Assembly (NCBI GenBank): GCA_038204465.1
Contig: JBBRCX010000034.1
Coordinates: 1 to 43,320 of the forward strand
DNA length: 43,320 bases
From: JBBRCX01 sp038204465
GTDB taxonomy: Bacteria; Planctomycetota; Phycisphaerae; Tepidisphaerales; Tepidisphaeraceae
Direction of reading: 5' to 3'
The notes under the pieces: model-generated
The model's input: the letters and a program-made list of their open reading frames with translations, nothing else
Databases searched by the model: none
What the model was told of the DNA's origin: nothing
In this document: piece by piece, positions 34,940 through 42,326 of the stretch
How positions within the stretch are numbered: the first letter of the stretch is position 1
Layout: the number at the start of each line of letters is the position of its first letter
Made by a program: the position numbers and the translations under genes

Positions 34940-36112
34940 TCATGTTCGCGCCCGCGCCCCTTCCCTCGAAAGCTCCCGGTACAGCCGGTCCAGCGATTCC
35001 ACCATGACCCGCTTGTCAAACCGCTTCAAGGCGAACTCCCGCCCCGCCTGCCCCATCGAGCTTCGCAGCGAAGCATCTTCCAATAGTACGACGATCGCCT
35101 GCGAAAGCTTCTGTTTGTCGAATGGCGCGATCACGAACCCGCTCGCGCCGTCGACCACCCCCTCCTTCGCGCCGTCGATGTCGTAGGTGATCACCGGCTT
35201 CCCAGCCAGCGACCCTTGCGGCAGCGCGCGGGCCAGCCCCTCGCGCCGCGAAGGATGCACGACGATGTCCATCGCCGCGGTGAGTTCCGGCACCCGCTGC
35301 GGCGCAACCAGTCCCGTCAGGATGAATCGGTCGCGCAATCCCATCGAATCCATCCGCCGCTCAAACTCATCGCGCAGCAGCCCGTCGCCCACCCAGAGAA
35401 AGCGCAGCTGCGGGTATCGCCCGCAAAGCTCAGGCGCAGTTTCCAGCAGATCCTCGTGGCCCTTCAGGTGAAACAGCCGCGCGATCGTGCCAACCACGAC
35501 ATGCTCGTCCATCAGCCCCAGCCGCGCCCGCGTCATCTCGCGCGAAACCGGAGGCTGCAGAAACGGCCCCGTCTCCATTCCGCTGTAGATCGTCACGTAT
35601 TGCTCGCGCGTTCCGATGTTCGCGGCCAGCGACTGCTCGCGCATGGCGTCCGCGACGCAGACGATCCGCGTGGTCATCCGCGCCGCCCGGCGCTCCAGCA
35701 TCTTGTAGGCGGTATTCACCATCCGCGAACCGGACGCGGTGAACGCCAGCCCATGGATCGTGTGGATGATGACCGGTGCCTTCGCCCGCTGCGCCGCCCA
35801 TCGCCCCAGGATCCCCGCCTTGCTGCTGTGGGTGTGGACCACGTCCGGCTTCAGCGCCTCGATGCGCTTCACCAGCTGCCGATACGTGCGGAAATCCTTG
35901 ATCGGCAGGATCGAGCGCCGCATCTCGTCCACCGTCTCCACCCGATACCCGTAAGACCTCGCCCGCTCCATCAGCGAGCCCTCCGGGCCGATCGCCGGGC
36001 CCGTGATCAGCGTCACCTCGTGCCCCATGTCGTGCTGGCCTTCGCACGAAAGCAGTGTGTTTTCCTGCGCGCCCCCCACGATCAGCCGCGTGATGACGTG
36101 AACGATCCGCAT
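34940..36112 (-). CDS. Glycosyltransferase family 4
   Basis: 390 residues with two Rossmann-like halves. The acceptor side begins I-V-H-V-I-T-R-L-I-V-G-G-A-Q-E-N-T and has V-V-H-T-H-S-S-K-A-G-I-L-G-R-W. The donor side has G-T-I-A-R-L-F-x-L-K-G-H-E-D-L, W-V-G-D-G-x-L-R-D and H-P-S-R-R-E-G-L-A-R-A-L-P-Q. In the usual E-x7-E motif the second Glu is Gln, a variation seen in some GT4 subgroups. It should transfer a sugar to a lipid- or glycan-linked acceptor at the inner membrane; the donor is unknown. It is upstream of the exported helical protein, and a prepilin-like gene lies just upstream of it on the same strand. Confidence 0.88.
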   Translation of the reverse strand: MRIVHVITRLIVGGAQENTLLSCEGQHDMGHEVTLITGPAIGPEGSLMERARSYGYRVETVDEMRRSILPIKDFRTYRQLVKRIEALKPDVVHTHSSKAGILGRWAAQRAKAPVIIHTIHGLAFTASGSRMVNTAYKMLERRAARMTTRIVCVADAMREQSLAANIGTREQYVTIYSGMETGPFLQPPVSREMTRARLGLMDEHVVVGTIARLFHLKGHEDLLETAPELCGRYPQLRFLWVGDGLLRDEFERRMDSMGLRDRFILTGLVAPQRVPELTAAMDIVVHPSRREGLARALPQGSLAGKPVITYDIDGAKEGVVDGASGFVIAPFDKQKLSQAIVVLLEDASLRSSMGQAGREFALKRFDKRVMVESLDRLYRELSREGARART

Positions 36113-36177
36113 CCTCGAGGCCGAAGGTTAACCGCGAACTCCGCAGGACGCGAAGACAACACCGCGCTGCGGCCGGG

Positions 36178-37041
36178 CTAATTGACCTTGATGAAACTGG
36201 TGTAGACGGCGACATCCTGCGCAAGACCTTCATACCCCCGCGACGGGTCGGCGGGATTCGCGTACGCGCGGCCTACCAGCGCGGCGGTCGCGCTGGTCAG
36301 GTTTTCCGGCACGATACCGGGGGAGGCGATCTGCCAGGTGTTGCTGGCGGCATCCGACTCGTTCCCCAGGCGGTAGATGCTGCCGTTGGCTGCGCCGGTC
36401 TCCTGATCATTGCAGATCACGACATACGACCCCTCAGCCGCCGCCGAGAACTGCTCCTCCTCGCCGCGAAATCGCACGAGGCCCGGAGAGCCGCTGGTAA
36501 CCTCCACCGAAACCAGGCGTGGCTCGAGCGTTGCGGGATTCGTGTCGTCATTTGCGTCCGGAAAATGCTCCAGGTCCGTCCGCGGGTCGTAAACGGGACG
36601 GTTGCGGCTCCGGAGAATGAACAGAAATACTTGCGCGGTTGTGGCGTTGTCATCGCGCCGGATCAACGCCGTCCAGGCAAATCGCGGGTCGGACGCGGCG
36701 ATCAACTGCCCCTTCACGCGATGCCACAACTCGGGGGAAGCGTCGCGCACCGGACGGAGAACGCCGTTCTCGGCCGGCACTTCCGCGCCGTCCACCGACG
36801 CTTGCAGCAGGTTCACCGCGCTTCTCGCGATTGACGCGGCTTTCGAATCCTCAAAGTTTGACTGCGTCTGCCGAATGGCGACGGGGAAAATCGCCGCCAC
36901 CATCACCCCGCCGATTCCCAGGATCATCACCGCGAAAAGCGCCTCGGTGAAGCTGAACCCCCGGCGGCGCGCAGCCGAACTGACGCGGCGCCTCAAGCGC
37001 CGCTCCAAGGCGCGGTCGGCGGCGGCGTGGACCTGGCCCAT
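36178..37041 (-). CDS. Prepilin/pseudopilin-like protein
   Basis: 287 residues from ATG 37041. A 28-residue basic leader ends in R-R-R-G, followed by F-S-F-T-E-A-L-F-A-V-M-I-L-G-I-G-G. That is the type IV prepilin peptidase site with the conserved Glu at position +5 and a hydrophobic helix. The exported part is a mixed globular domain with no cysteines that stand out. The length suits a minor pseudopilin or a planctomycete pilin-like protein rather than a major pilin. The frame is open upstream to 37146 but without similarity. It is 13 bases after the first ferritin-like gene, so translation may be linked. Confidence 0.78.
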   Translation of the reverse strand: MGQVHAAADRALERRLRRRVSSAARRRGFSFTEALFAVMILGIGGVMVAAIFPVAIRQTQSNFEDSKAASIARSAVNLLQASVDGAEVPAENGVLRPVRDASPELWHRVKGQLIAASDPRFAWTALIRRDDNATTAQVFLFILRSRNRPVYDPRTDLEHFPDANDDTNPATLEPRLVSVEVTSGSPGLVRFRGEEEQFSAAAEGSYVVICNDQETGAANGSIYRLGNESDAASNTWQIASPGIVPENLTSATAALVGRAYANPADPSRGYEGLAQDVAVYTSFIKVN

Positions 37042-37054
37042 TGCGCGGCAAGCC

Positions 37055-37774
37055 TCAAAATATGATGAACGGGGACACCGAGGCCAGCACCGTATCCGGC
37101 GCGATCGGCTGATCAATCCCATTGTTCTGGTTCGACAGTGGAGCAACGTTCAGCGGTTCATTGAACAAGTCCCGCAGTACGTCGGCGATGACTGCCGTAT
37201 GCCTCGCTTCAGTCCCCTGGATGGCGCCCGCGGTCTGCAGGTACGTCCGCGTCTGGAAGAATTTGATCGCCCCCAGGTAGGCGCCCACCCCGGTCTTCTC
37301 CGCCAGGTAAACAAGGTCGATCACCTGCTTGCGGCTCCTGGATTCCATCGCGAAGTCGAACCGTGCACGATTGAAAGGGGCGCTCCTCAGGAGCGATGCG
37401 CTCCCCAGCGCCGTCTTCAGAAAGTCCCGGTGCTGGCGTTCCACCACGCCAAACTCGCGCAGGTAGAACAGGTCTGGCTCATTCGGGTTCAGCCCAAGAC
37501 CGCCGATGCGCTTGCCCAGAGCGTTCATTCCGCCATTGGTGAGACGCATAAGCGCCTGGGCGTACAAGTCCGCCTCCAGTGCTTCCAGCGCTAATGCATA
37601 GTTAAGGACCTTCACGTCGCCCGTGCCGGGAATGTCGTTGAATTTCAGCCCGGGCGTTACCGCAAGCGCCGTCGCGGGATGAGTCAGCCCGGCTGCGGCT
37701 ATGCCGGCCGCGGCGATCACGCCTCGCGTCAGGAACGCGCGCCGGTTGCTGTTGGAGGCAGGTGTCGTCTTCAT
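37055..37774 (-). CDS. Tat-exported ferritin-like protein (1)
   Basis: 239 residues. The start has N-R-R-A-F-L-T-R-G and a hydrophobic stretch, a Tat signal. The four-helix ferritin-like domain has E64/E67 in A-L-E-A-L-E-A-D-L-Y, E112-x2-H115 in V-V-E-R-Q-H-R-D-F, E159 in Y-L-A-E-K-T-G-V, and E189-x2-H192 in G-T-E-A-R-H-T. These could form a diiron site as in Dps/ferritin-like PF13668 proteins. Folded export with metal already bound fits the Tat route. It is followed by the pseudopilin gene and preceded by a second, diverged copy 58 bases upstream. Iron storage, peroxide detoxification or a structural role cannot be told apart. Confidence 0.83.
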   Translation of the reverse strand: MKTTPASNSNRRAFLTRGVIAAAGIAAAGLTHPATALAVTPGLKFNDIPGTGDVKVLNYALALEALEADLYAQALMRLTNGGMNALGKRIGGLGLNPNEPDLFYLREFGVVERQHRDFLKTALGSASLLRSAPFNRARFDFAMESRSRKQVIDLVYLAEKTGVGAYLGAIKFFQTRTYLQTAGAIQGTEARHTAVIADVLRDLFNEPLNVAPLSNQNNGIDQPIAPDTVLASVSPFIIF

Positions 37775-37832
37775 GTTCGTCCCTTTGTCCCTTTCATCGG
37801 AGGCTTGCGTCCGTGTCGCTGCCGAATCACGT

Positions 37833-38648
37833 TCAGGCGAAGAACTGCCTGGCCACGGTGAGCACCGTCTGTGGCTTGAGGAAGTATTCGAAGGTGTTTT
37901 GACCTGGATAGGTTGGCGTCACCTTCTGATCGCCCGGCATCGGACGCGGCCCTGGATCGATTCCGAGCGTGGAAGAGATGACCGCCGAGTGCCGCGCTTC
38001 CGTCGAATAGATCCCGCCCGCGGTGGTCGCGATACCGAGGTCCGTCAGATACGGAAGCGCACCCAGGTAAGCGCGAACGCCGGTCTCCTCCAGCGGAAGG
38101 ATCTTTCCGAGAATGGAGGCGATATTGCCTGCCGGCGCGGATGGAAACTTATACCCGCGCGGATTTGCCGAAACCATCGGCGCGCCGAGGGAACGAAGCA
38201 CCGTGATCAGAAAGTCGCGGTGCGCCGCCTCGATGTACGTAAACTGCTTGAGGAACACAAACCCTTTGTCGGTATCGTCGGCGCTCAGGCCCCCGCTCCC
38301 AACCTTGCGCGTATATACGCCCGAGTTCGAATTCAACGCTGTGGCCAGCGACCTGCCGGAGGCGATGTTCAGGGCCTGTCGGTAGAGATCCGCCTCCAGA
38401 ATCTCCAGCGTCAGCGCAAAATTGAGGACTTTCTCATTGATGTTCCGACCGGGAATGCCGCTGAACTGCGCGTTCCCGTCGGTGGGAACCCCCGTGGCGG
38501 TTGGGCCCGAACCGGGAGCAGGCGTCGGAGTAAGCCCGTCACCCGCCAGAAGGTTTGAGGCAGCAAGTCCAACACCTGCGGCGGTCATCGCTGCCAGGAA
38601 CGACCGACGGCTCGCCGGGCTGCGGCGGAGTTGATCCAGATCGTACAT
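37833..38648 (-). CDS. Tat-exported ferritin-like protein (2)
   Basis: 271 residues, diverged from the next gene downstream. The start has S-R-R-S-F-L-A-A-M, a Tat signal, then a Pro/Gly/Thr linker (about 38-60). The helical domain has L-E-I-L-E-A-D-L-Y, I-E-A-A-H-R-D-F with an E-x2-H pair, L-E-E-T-G-V, and S-T-E-A-R-H-S with a second E-x2-H pair. The same metal-ligand pattern is kept as in copy 1, so both copies may be active. Tandem duplication followed by divergence is the simplest origin. It lies 71 bases downstream of the VPLPS-tail protein gene. Confidence 0.83.
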   Translation of the reverse strand: MYDLDQLRRSPASRRSFLAAMTAAGVGLAASNLLAGDGLTPTPAPGSGPTATGVPTDGNAQFSGIPGRNINEKVLNFALTLEILEADLYRQALNIASGRSLATALNSNSGVYTRKVGSGGLSADDTDKGFVFLKQFTYIEAAHRDFLITVLRSLGAPMVSANPRGYKFPSAPAGNIASILGKILPLEETGVRAYLGALPYLTDLGIATTAGGIYSTEARHSAVISSTLGIDPGPRPMPGDQKVTPTYPGQNTFEYFLKPQTVLTVARQFFA

Positions 38649-38719
38649 AACGGCTCCTTAGCTTAGGAAGTCTTCGCCGCTTGCGCCAGTGCAGGGGGAC
38701 GCGGCTTCGCGAGATGCCT

Positions 38720-39394
38720 TCAGCGTGTGACAGTCACGTCCTTCAATCGGCGAGCGGCGATAGCGGCCGTGGCGGCCGCCAGCGGAAAAACACCTATCGC
38801 GCTGGGCAGCGGCACGGCATTTATCGCGCCCGTTGTGGCGGCGAAGTTGTCGTAGATGACGGAATTCAACCCGTCGGCGCCGCCGAACACTTCGGCCGAG
38901 CGAATTCCCGCGCCGTTGACGACCAGCGTTTTGAAGCTGAACGTGTTGTCAACCGCAATGAGAGTCATCGCGTCGGTACCGATGACGTTGCCGTTCCCAT
39001 CCGCGCCGCTGAACGCGCGCAACCGAAGGGAGTCAGTGTCGCCGCCGAAGTCGCCCATGGTGACTGAGATGCTACTCAGCAACTGAGAGAAGTTCATGAC
39101 GAACGGGCTCGGGCTCGTGCTGTCAGCGGGAGCGAGGCTGCGCGCTCCGAACGCGATGGTCCCGCTGGATCCCGAGAGGTCGACGATGCCAAACCCCGCG
39201 TTAGGCCGGGTGATCGTCGCCGTGACGCCGCCTCCGCTCAGCGAGAGGCTCGAGAGCGCGCCCGCCGCTGTCGTTGATTGATCTTCCAGGTCCAGCAAAA
39301 CTGAACCCGCCCGCACCCGGGACAAGGGCGCGGCAGCCGCGATAACAAGAATGACGCCGACAGAACAACGAATGCGTGCGCGAGGATACTTCAC
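38720..39394 (-). CDS. Surface protein with a VPLPS-type C-terminal sorting tail
   Basis: 224 residues from a GTG at 39394, which has AGGAAG eight bases upstream; an ATG at 39433 lacks a site. A signal peptide (C-S-V-G-V-I-L-V-I-A-A-A-A-P-L-S-R-V-R-A) precedes a Gly/Ser/Asp/Thr-rich beta domain with D-L-E-D-Q near its start. The end is V-P-L-P-S-A-I-G-V-F-P-L-A-A-A-T-A-A-I-A-A-R-R, a variant PEP-CTERM tail with motif, membrane segment and basic end. It should be sorted by an exosortase and displayed outside. It lies upstream of the two ferritin-like genes on the same strand. Confidence 0.75.
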   Translation of the reverse strand: MKYPRARIRCSVGVILVIAAAAPLSRVRAGSVLLDLEDQSTTAAGALSSLSLSGGGVTATITRPNAGFGIVDLSGSSGTIAFGARSLAPADSTSPSPFVMNFSQLLSSISVTMGDFGGDTDSLRLRAFSGADGNGNVIGTDAMTLIAVDNTFSFKTLVVNGAGIRSAEVFGGADGLNSVIYDNFAATTGAINAVPLPSAIGVFPLAAATAAIAARRLKDVTVTR

Positions 39395-39555
39395 AGGTTC
39401 TTCCTTCCTACGAACGATTGGCAGGCCGTTCAATTACGGCGCGGCACCCTCAAGGCGGATCGGCAAGGCTGATGCCAGGAGTACGCACCCGGGTCTTATC
39501 CTGGATTTGAGATTTTACATTTTTTTAAGCTGTTTTTGGCGGGACGCCGGCAACG

Positions 39556-40317
39556 CTACTCAACCTCCCCCGCGAGGCGGATCGCACCGGTAGGTTGGGT
39601 TGCTCCCCCGGCGGGCTCATCGGTTATGGCGGCGAGCTTGATCGGGCCTACATTCGGGACCACAACTGTGATGGCGCCCTTCCCATTCGAGTCGACGTCA
39701 AACACTCCCGCTGCGATCTTTCGCCCATCGGGGGTGATGAACCACAGTTCATACGTCTTGCCCGGTCCGGGCGGCTGTAGGTCAAACACAAAGACGTGCC
39801 ACTGGCCCCGATCGCGATCCCAGAACACCCGGCCAAACGCCTTCTCCTTGGGCCGCGGGTCGGCCAGCATAATCAGCTGCAGCTGGGCGGACCCGAGCAT
39901 TCCACGAAGCTGTTGCATATCGGCGTCACGATTTGCTAACGCGGTCCGCACCTGTCGGAGCTGCTGCTCGCGCTCTTGCGCGAGGTACCAGAGCGGCCCC
40001 CCGACTACCAAGATCGCAAGACCGGCTGCAACCGCGTATGGAAACCATCGGGAAGGCGCGGGCATGATCGTCAGATTCGAAGCCGGCGCGCGCCCACGTT
40101 CCAGTCGCTTGATCAGCCGATCCCGCGCGCTGCCCGGCGCCGTCACGGGCTTCACGCTCGCCGCTAACAGCGCCAGCATCGCTTCCGCTTCCGCCAGCGC
40201 GCCCGAGCACTGCGGGCAGCCGCTCGACAGATGCGCGCGCATTTCCTCCGATTCCGACGGCTCCAGCAAATCCATCAGGTAATCAAGCATTCGCTCGCGC
40301 CGTTGTTCGCAGTTCAT
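39556..40317 (-). CDS. Anti-sigma factor, RskA-like
   Basis: 253 residues. The N-terminus has a zinc anti-sigma (ZAS) pattern: Cys-3, then His-29, Cys-34 and Cys-37. One membrane segment lies at about 91-112 (W-F-P-Y-A-V-A-A-G-L-A-I-L-V-V-G-G). An RskA-like extracytoplasmic domain follows, with F-G-R-V-F-W-D-R-D, Y-E-L-W-F-I-T-P-D-G and A-I-T-D-E-P-A-G-G. Such proteins hold an ECF sigma factor at the membrane until an envelope signal triggers release by proteolysis. It is 25 bases downstream of the sigma gene on the same strand, so sigma and anti-sigma form one operon. Loss of its Cys/His set would weaken the call, but all are visible. Confidence 0.88.
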   Translation of the reverse strand: MNCEQRRERMLDYLMDLLEPSESEEMRAHLSSGCPQCSGALAEAEAMLALLAASVKPVTAPGSARDRLIKRLERGRAPASNLTIMPAPSRWFPYAVAAGLAILVVGGPLWYLAQEREQQLRQVRTALANRDADMQQLRGMLGSAQLQLIMLADPRPKEKAFGRVFWDRDRGQWHVFVFDLQPPGPGKTYELWFITPDGRKIAAGVFDVDSNGKGAITVVVPNVGPIKLAAITDEPAGGATQPTGAIRLAGEVE

Positions 40318-40342
40318 TTTGCCAAGTTCACTGCTTCCTTCT

Positions 40343-40942
40343 TCAGTAATTACGTAATCGCCGTCTTAACCGGATGAGACCTTGCCGGATATAGGTCTTC
40401 ACCGTTCCCAGCGGCTTCTTCAGCCGCGCAGCGATCTCGGAATGACTTAAATCGTCCAGAAAGGATAGTTCGATCGCCTCCCGCTCGTTCTGATCCAACT
40501 CCGCCAACGCACGCAACACGCGCGAATTCCATTCGTTGGCCACGGCGCTGGCTAAAGGCGCGGAAGACGCGTCCTCCTGCGCGGCCGCGGCGAATGACTC
40601 AGAGTTAGTGTCGGCTAGACGATGAGGACGAGCGCGACGCCGGTCGAGAGCGCGGCTGCGGGCAACCGTAAGCAGATAGGTGAGCGGCGAGCCTCGGGCC
40701 GGGTCGTAGCGGTCCGACCGATCCCAGAACTCCCAGAACAAGTCAATCAGCAGCTCGTCGGCATCCGCGCGGTCGCGCAGGATTCGTAGGCACACCCCGT
40801 AAAGCAGGCTGCTGTAACGGTCGTATAGCGCCACCAACGACTTCGAGTCGCGCGTGGCAATACCGGCCATCAACGCGTAATCGTCGGCCGCCGCCGCGGC
40901 ACTGTGTTGCGGCTTTTCGCTCCCGGAATCCACTGCAGGCAT
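40343..40942 (-). CDS. ECF-type RNA polymerase sigma factor
   Basis: 199 residues. Region 2 shows A-L-Y-D-R-Y-S-S-L-L-Y-G, D-A-D-E-L-L-I-D-L-F-W-E-F-W and the P-L-T-Y-L-L-T-V-A-R segment. Region 4 has L-D-Q-N-E-R-E-A-I-E-L-S and L-S-H-S-E-I-A-A-R-L-K-K-P-L-G-T-V-K-T-Y-I-R-Q-G, the -35 binding helix. No region 3 is present, as expected for ECF sigma factors. ATG 40942 is the start; the longer frame beyond it is a shadow of the opposite gene. It is followed by its RskA-like anti-sigma. The region 40943-41038 lies between this start and the divergent dehydrogenase start and probably holds both promoters. Confidence 0.92.
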   Translation of the reverse strand: MPAVDSGSEKPQHSAAAAADDYALMAGIATRDSKSLVALYDRYSSLLYGVCLRILRDRADADELLIDLFWEFWDRSDRYDPARGSPLTYLLTVARSRALDRRRARPHRLADTNSESFAAAAQEDASSAPLASAVANEWNSRVLRALAELDQNEREAIELSFLDDLSHSEIAARLKKPLGTVKTYIRQGLIRLRRRLRNY

Positions 40943-41038
40943 CGTAGGCACGCCAAACGCGCGTCGGCCAAAGGATGCCGATATTTGGCTCCGCCTTCGA
41001 AACTTTGCCGCCGGCCTCAACCGCGCTACGATTGCGAG

Positions 41039-42226
41039 ATGATCGCTCCATCCCTCCGCCGCGCCTCCCTCCGCCTCCTGTTCATGCTCGTCCTGTCCGC
41101 CACCGCCACTGCTGCAGAGCGAGGCGAGCTCGGGCCCGACGTGCCTCCCTTCACTGTCCGGCCCGGCTATCGCGTCACCCTCGTCTCGCCACCGAAACTG
41201 CGCGAGGCACGCTTCCTCGAGTTCGACGACAAGGGGACGCTCTACGTCAGCCAGCCCTACCTCGGCTGCATCGTTGCCCTCCGCGACAAAGACGGGGATG
41301 GCGCCTACGAAACCTCCGCCACCTTCGTCTCCGATAAGGACACCGCGCACGGCATGTGCTTTCACGATGGCTGGCTCTGGTTCACGCAGAGCGGCGCCGT
41401 GCATCGGGCGCGCGACAAGGATGGAGATGGCGTCGCCGACGACGTCGTCAACGTCATCCCCGATGGCAAGCTCCCCTCCGGCAGCTCGCACTGGTGGCGC
41501 TCGCTCCTCGTCACCGACGACGCGATCTACACCTCCATTGGCGACAGCCGCAACGTCTCCGATGAAACCACCACCGAGCGGCAGAAGGTCTGGCGCTTCG
41601 ATCTCACCGGCCGCAATCGAAAGCTCTTCAGCGCTGGCATCCGCAACACCGAAAAACTTCGCCTCCGCCCCGCCACCGCCGAGCTCTGGGGCTGCGACCA
41701 CGGCTCCGATGATTTCGGCAAGAAGTACGGCGAGTTCGAGCGCAACCAGCCCATCACCGACCTCAACCCGCCCGATGAATTCAATCGCTACATCGAAGGA
41801 AACTTCTACGGCCACCCCTTCATCACCGGCACGAAGCTGCCGCGCCCCGAATACGCCGCTCGCGAAGACATCCTCGCGCTCGCCGCCAAAACCACGCCGC
41901 CCCAGTGGGCCTTCGGCGCGCACTGGGCAACCAACGGCTGGACGTTCCTCACCAAAGACTATTTCCCAGGGCACCAAGGCGACGCCTTCGTCGCCTGCCA
42001 CGGCTCGTGGAACAGTTCCAACAAGGTGGGATATCGCATTGAACGCGTCATGTTCGATCCGTGGACCGGCAAGCCCTGCGGCGCCCAGATGATCGTCAGC
42101 ACCCTCTCGGCAAACGGCAACACCGTTCTCGCCCGCCCCGTCGACTGCGTCGAAGCCCCCGACGGCTCCGTCCTCTTCAGCTGCGACTTCACCCGCAGGA
42201 TCTATCGCATCTCAAAGTCAAAATAA
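41039..42226 (+). CDS. Exported glucose/sorbosone dehydrogenase-like beta-propeller
   Basis: 395 residues. A signal peptide (R-L-L-F-M-L-V-L-S-A-T-A-T-A) starts at ATG 41039. The fold is the six-bladed propeller of PQQ-dependent glucose/sorbosone dehydrogenases: G-Y-R-V-T-L-V-S-P, D-K-D-G-D-G-A-Y-E, D-K-D-G-D-G-V-A-D-D, Y-T-S-I-G-D-S-R-N, G-I-R-N-T-E-K-L and W-G-C-D-H-G-S-D-D-F. Two D-x-D-G-D-G loops look like calcium sites. PQQ-binding residues cannot be verified by eye, and no C-terminal CxxCH haem domain is present, so it may not be an active dehydrogenase. It is divergent from the sigma factor gene, with 96 bases between the starts. Confidence 0.82.
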   Translation: MIAPSLRRASLRLLFMLVLSATATAAERGELGPDVPPFTVRPGYRVTLVSPPKLREARFLEFDDKGTLYVSQPYLGCIVALRDKDGDGAYETSATFVSDKDTAHGMCFHDGWLWFTQSGAVHRARDKDGDGVADDVVNVIPDGKLPSGSSHWWRSLLVTDDAIYTSIGDSRNVSDETTTERQKVWRFDLTGRNRKLFSAGIRNTEKLRLRPATAELWGCDHGSDDFGKKYGEFERNQPITDLNPPDEFNRYIEGNFYGHPFITGTKLPRPEYAAREDILALAAKTTPPQWAFGAHWATNGWTFLTKDYFPGHQGDAFVACHGSWNSSNKVGYRIERVMFDPWTGKPCGAQMIVSTLSANGNTVLARPVDCVEAPDGSVLFSCDFTRRIYRISKSK

Positions 42227-42231
42227 CGTAG

Positions 42232-42250
42232 AACGGGCGTCCCGCCCGTT
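42232..42250 (+). terminator. Terminator-like hairpin after the dehydrogenase-like gene
   Basis: AACGGGCG pairs with CGCCCGTT around a TCC loop, six bases after the stop codon, followed by TCTG. The T-run is weak, so termination efficiency is uncertain. It could instead be the palindromic end of the repeat cluster directly downstream. Confidence 0.55.
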
Positions 42251-42252
42251 TC

Positions 42253-42325
42253 TGACGCGCAGCGCCAGCATGCTTTTTAACGCGCAGTGCCAGCGTTCCT
42301 TTTGACGCGCAGCCAGCGTTCTTCA
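42253..42325. repeat. Tandem repeat cluster at convergent gene ends
   Basis: Three related units of about 24 bases follow each other, each built on ACGCGCAG-[TG/CG]-CCAGC and ending in GTTC or a T-run. The units differ by a few bases. Together with the hairpin at 42232-42250 they fill the 100-base gap between convergent genes. This looks like a dispersed intergenic element rather than a gene. I see no CRISPR features. Confidence 0.6.
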
Positions 42326-42326
42326 C

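Noticed and set aside
40943..42001. An upstream extension of the sigma factor frame on the - strand
   Set aside because: This part overlaps the dehydrogenase-like gene and has no sigma similarity. The ATG at 40942 gives the full ECF sigma factor.
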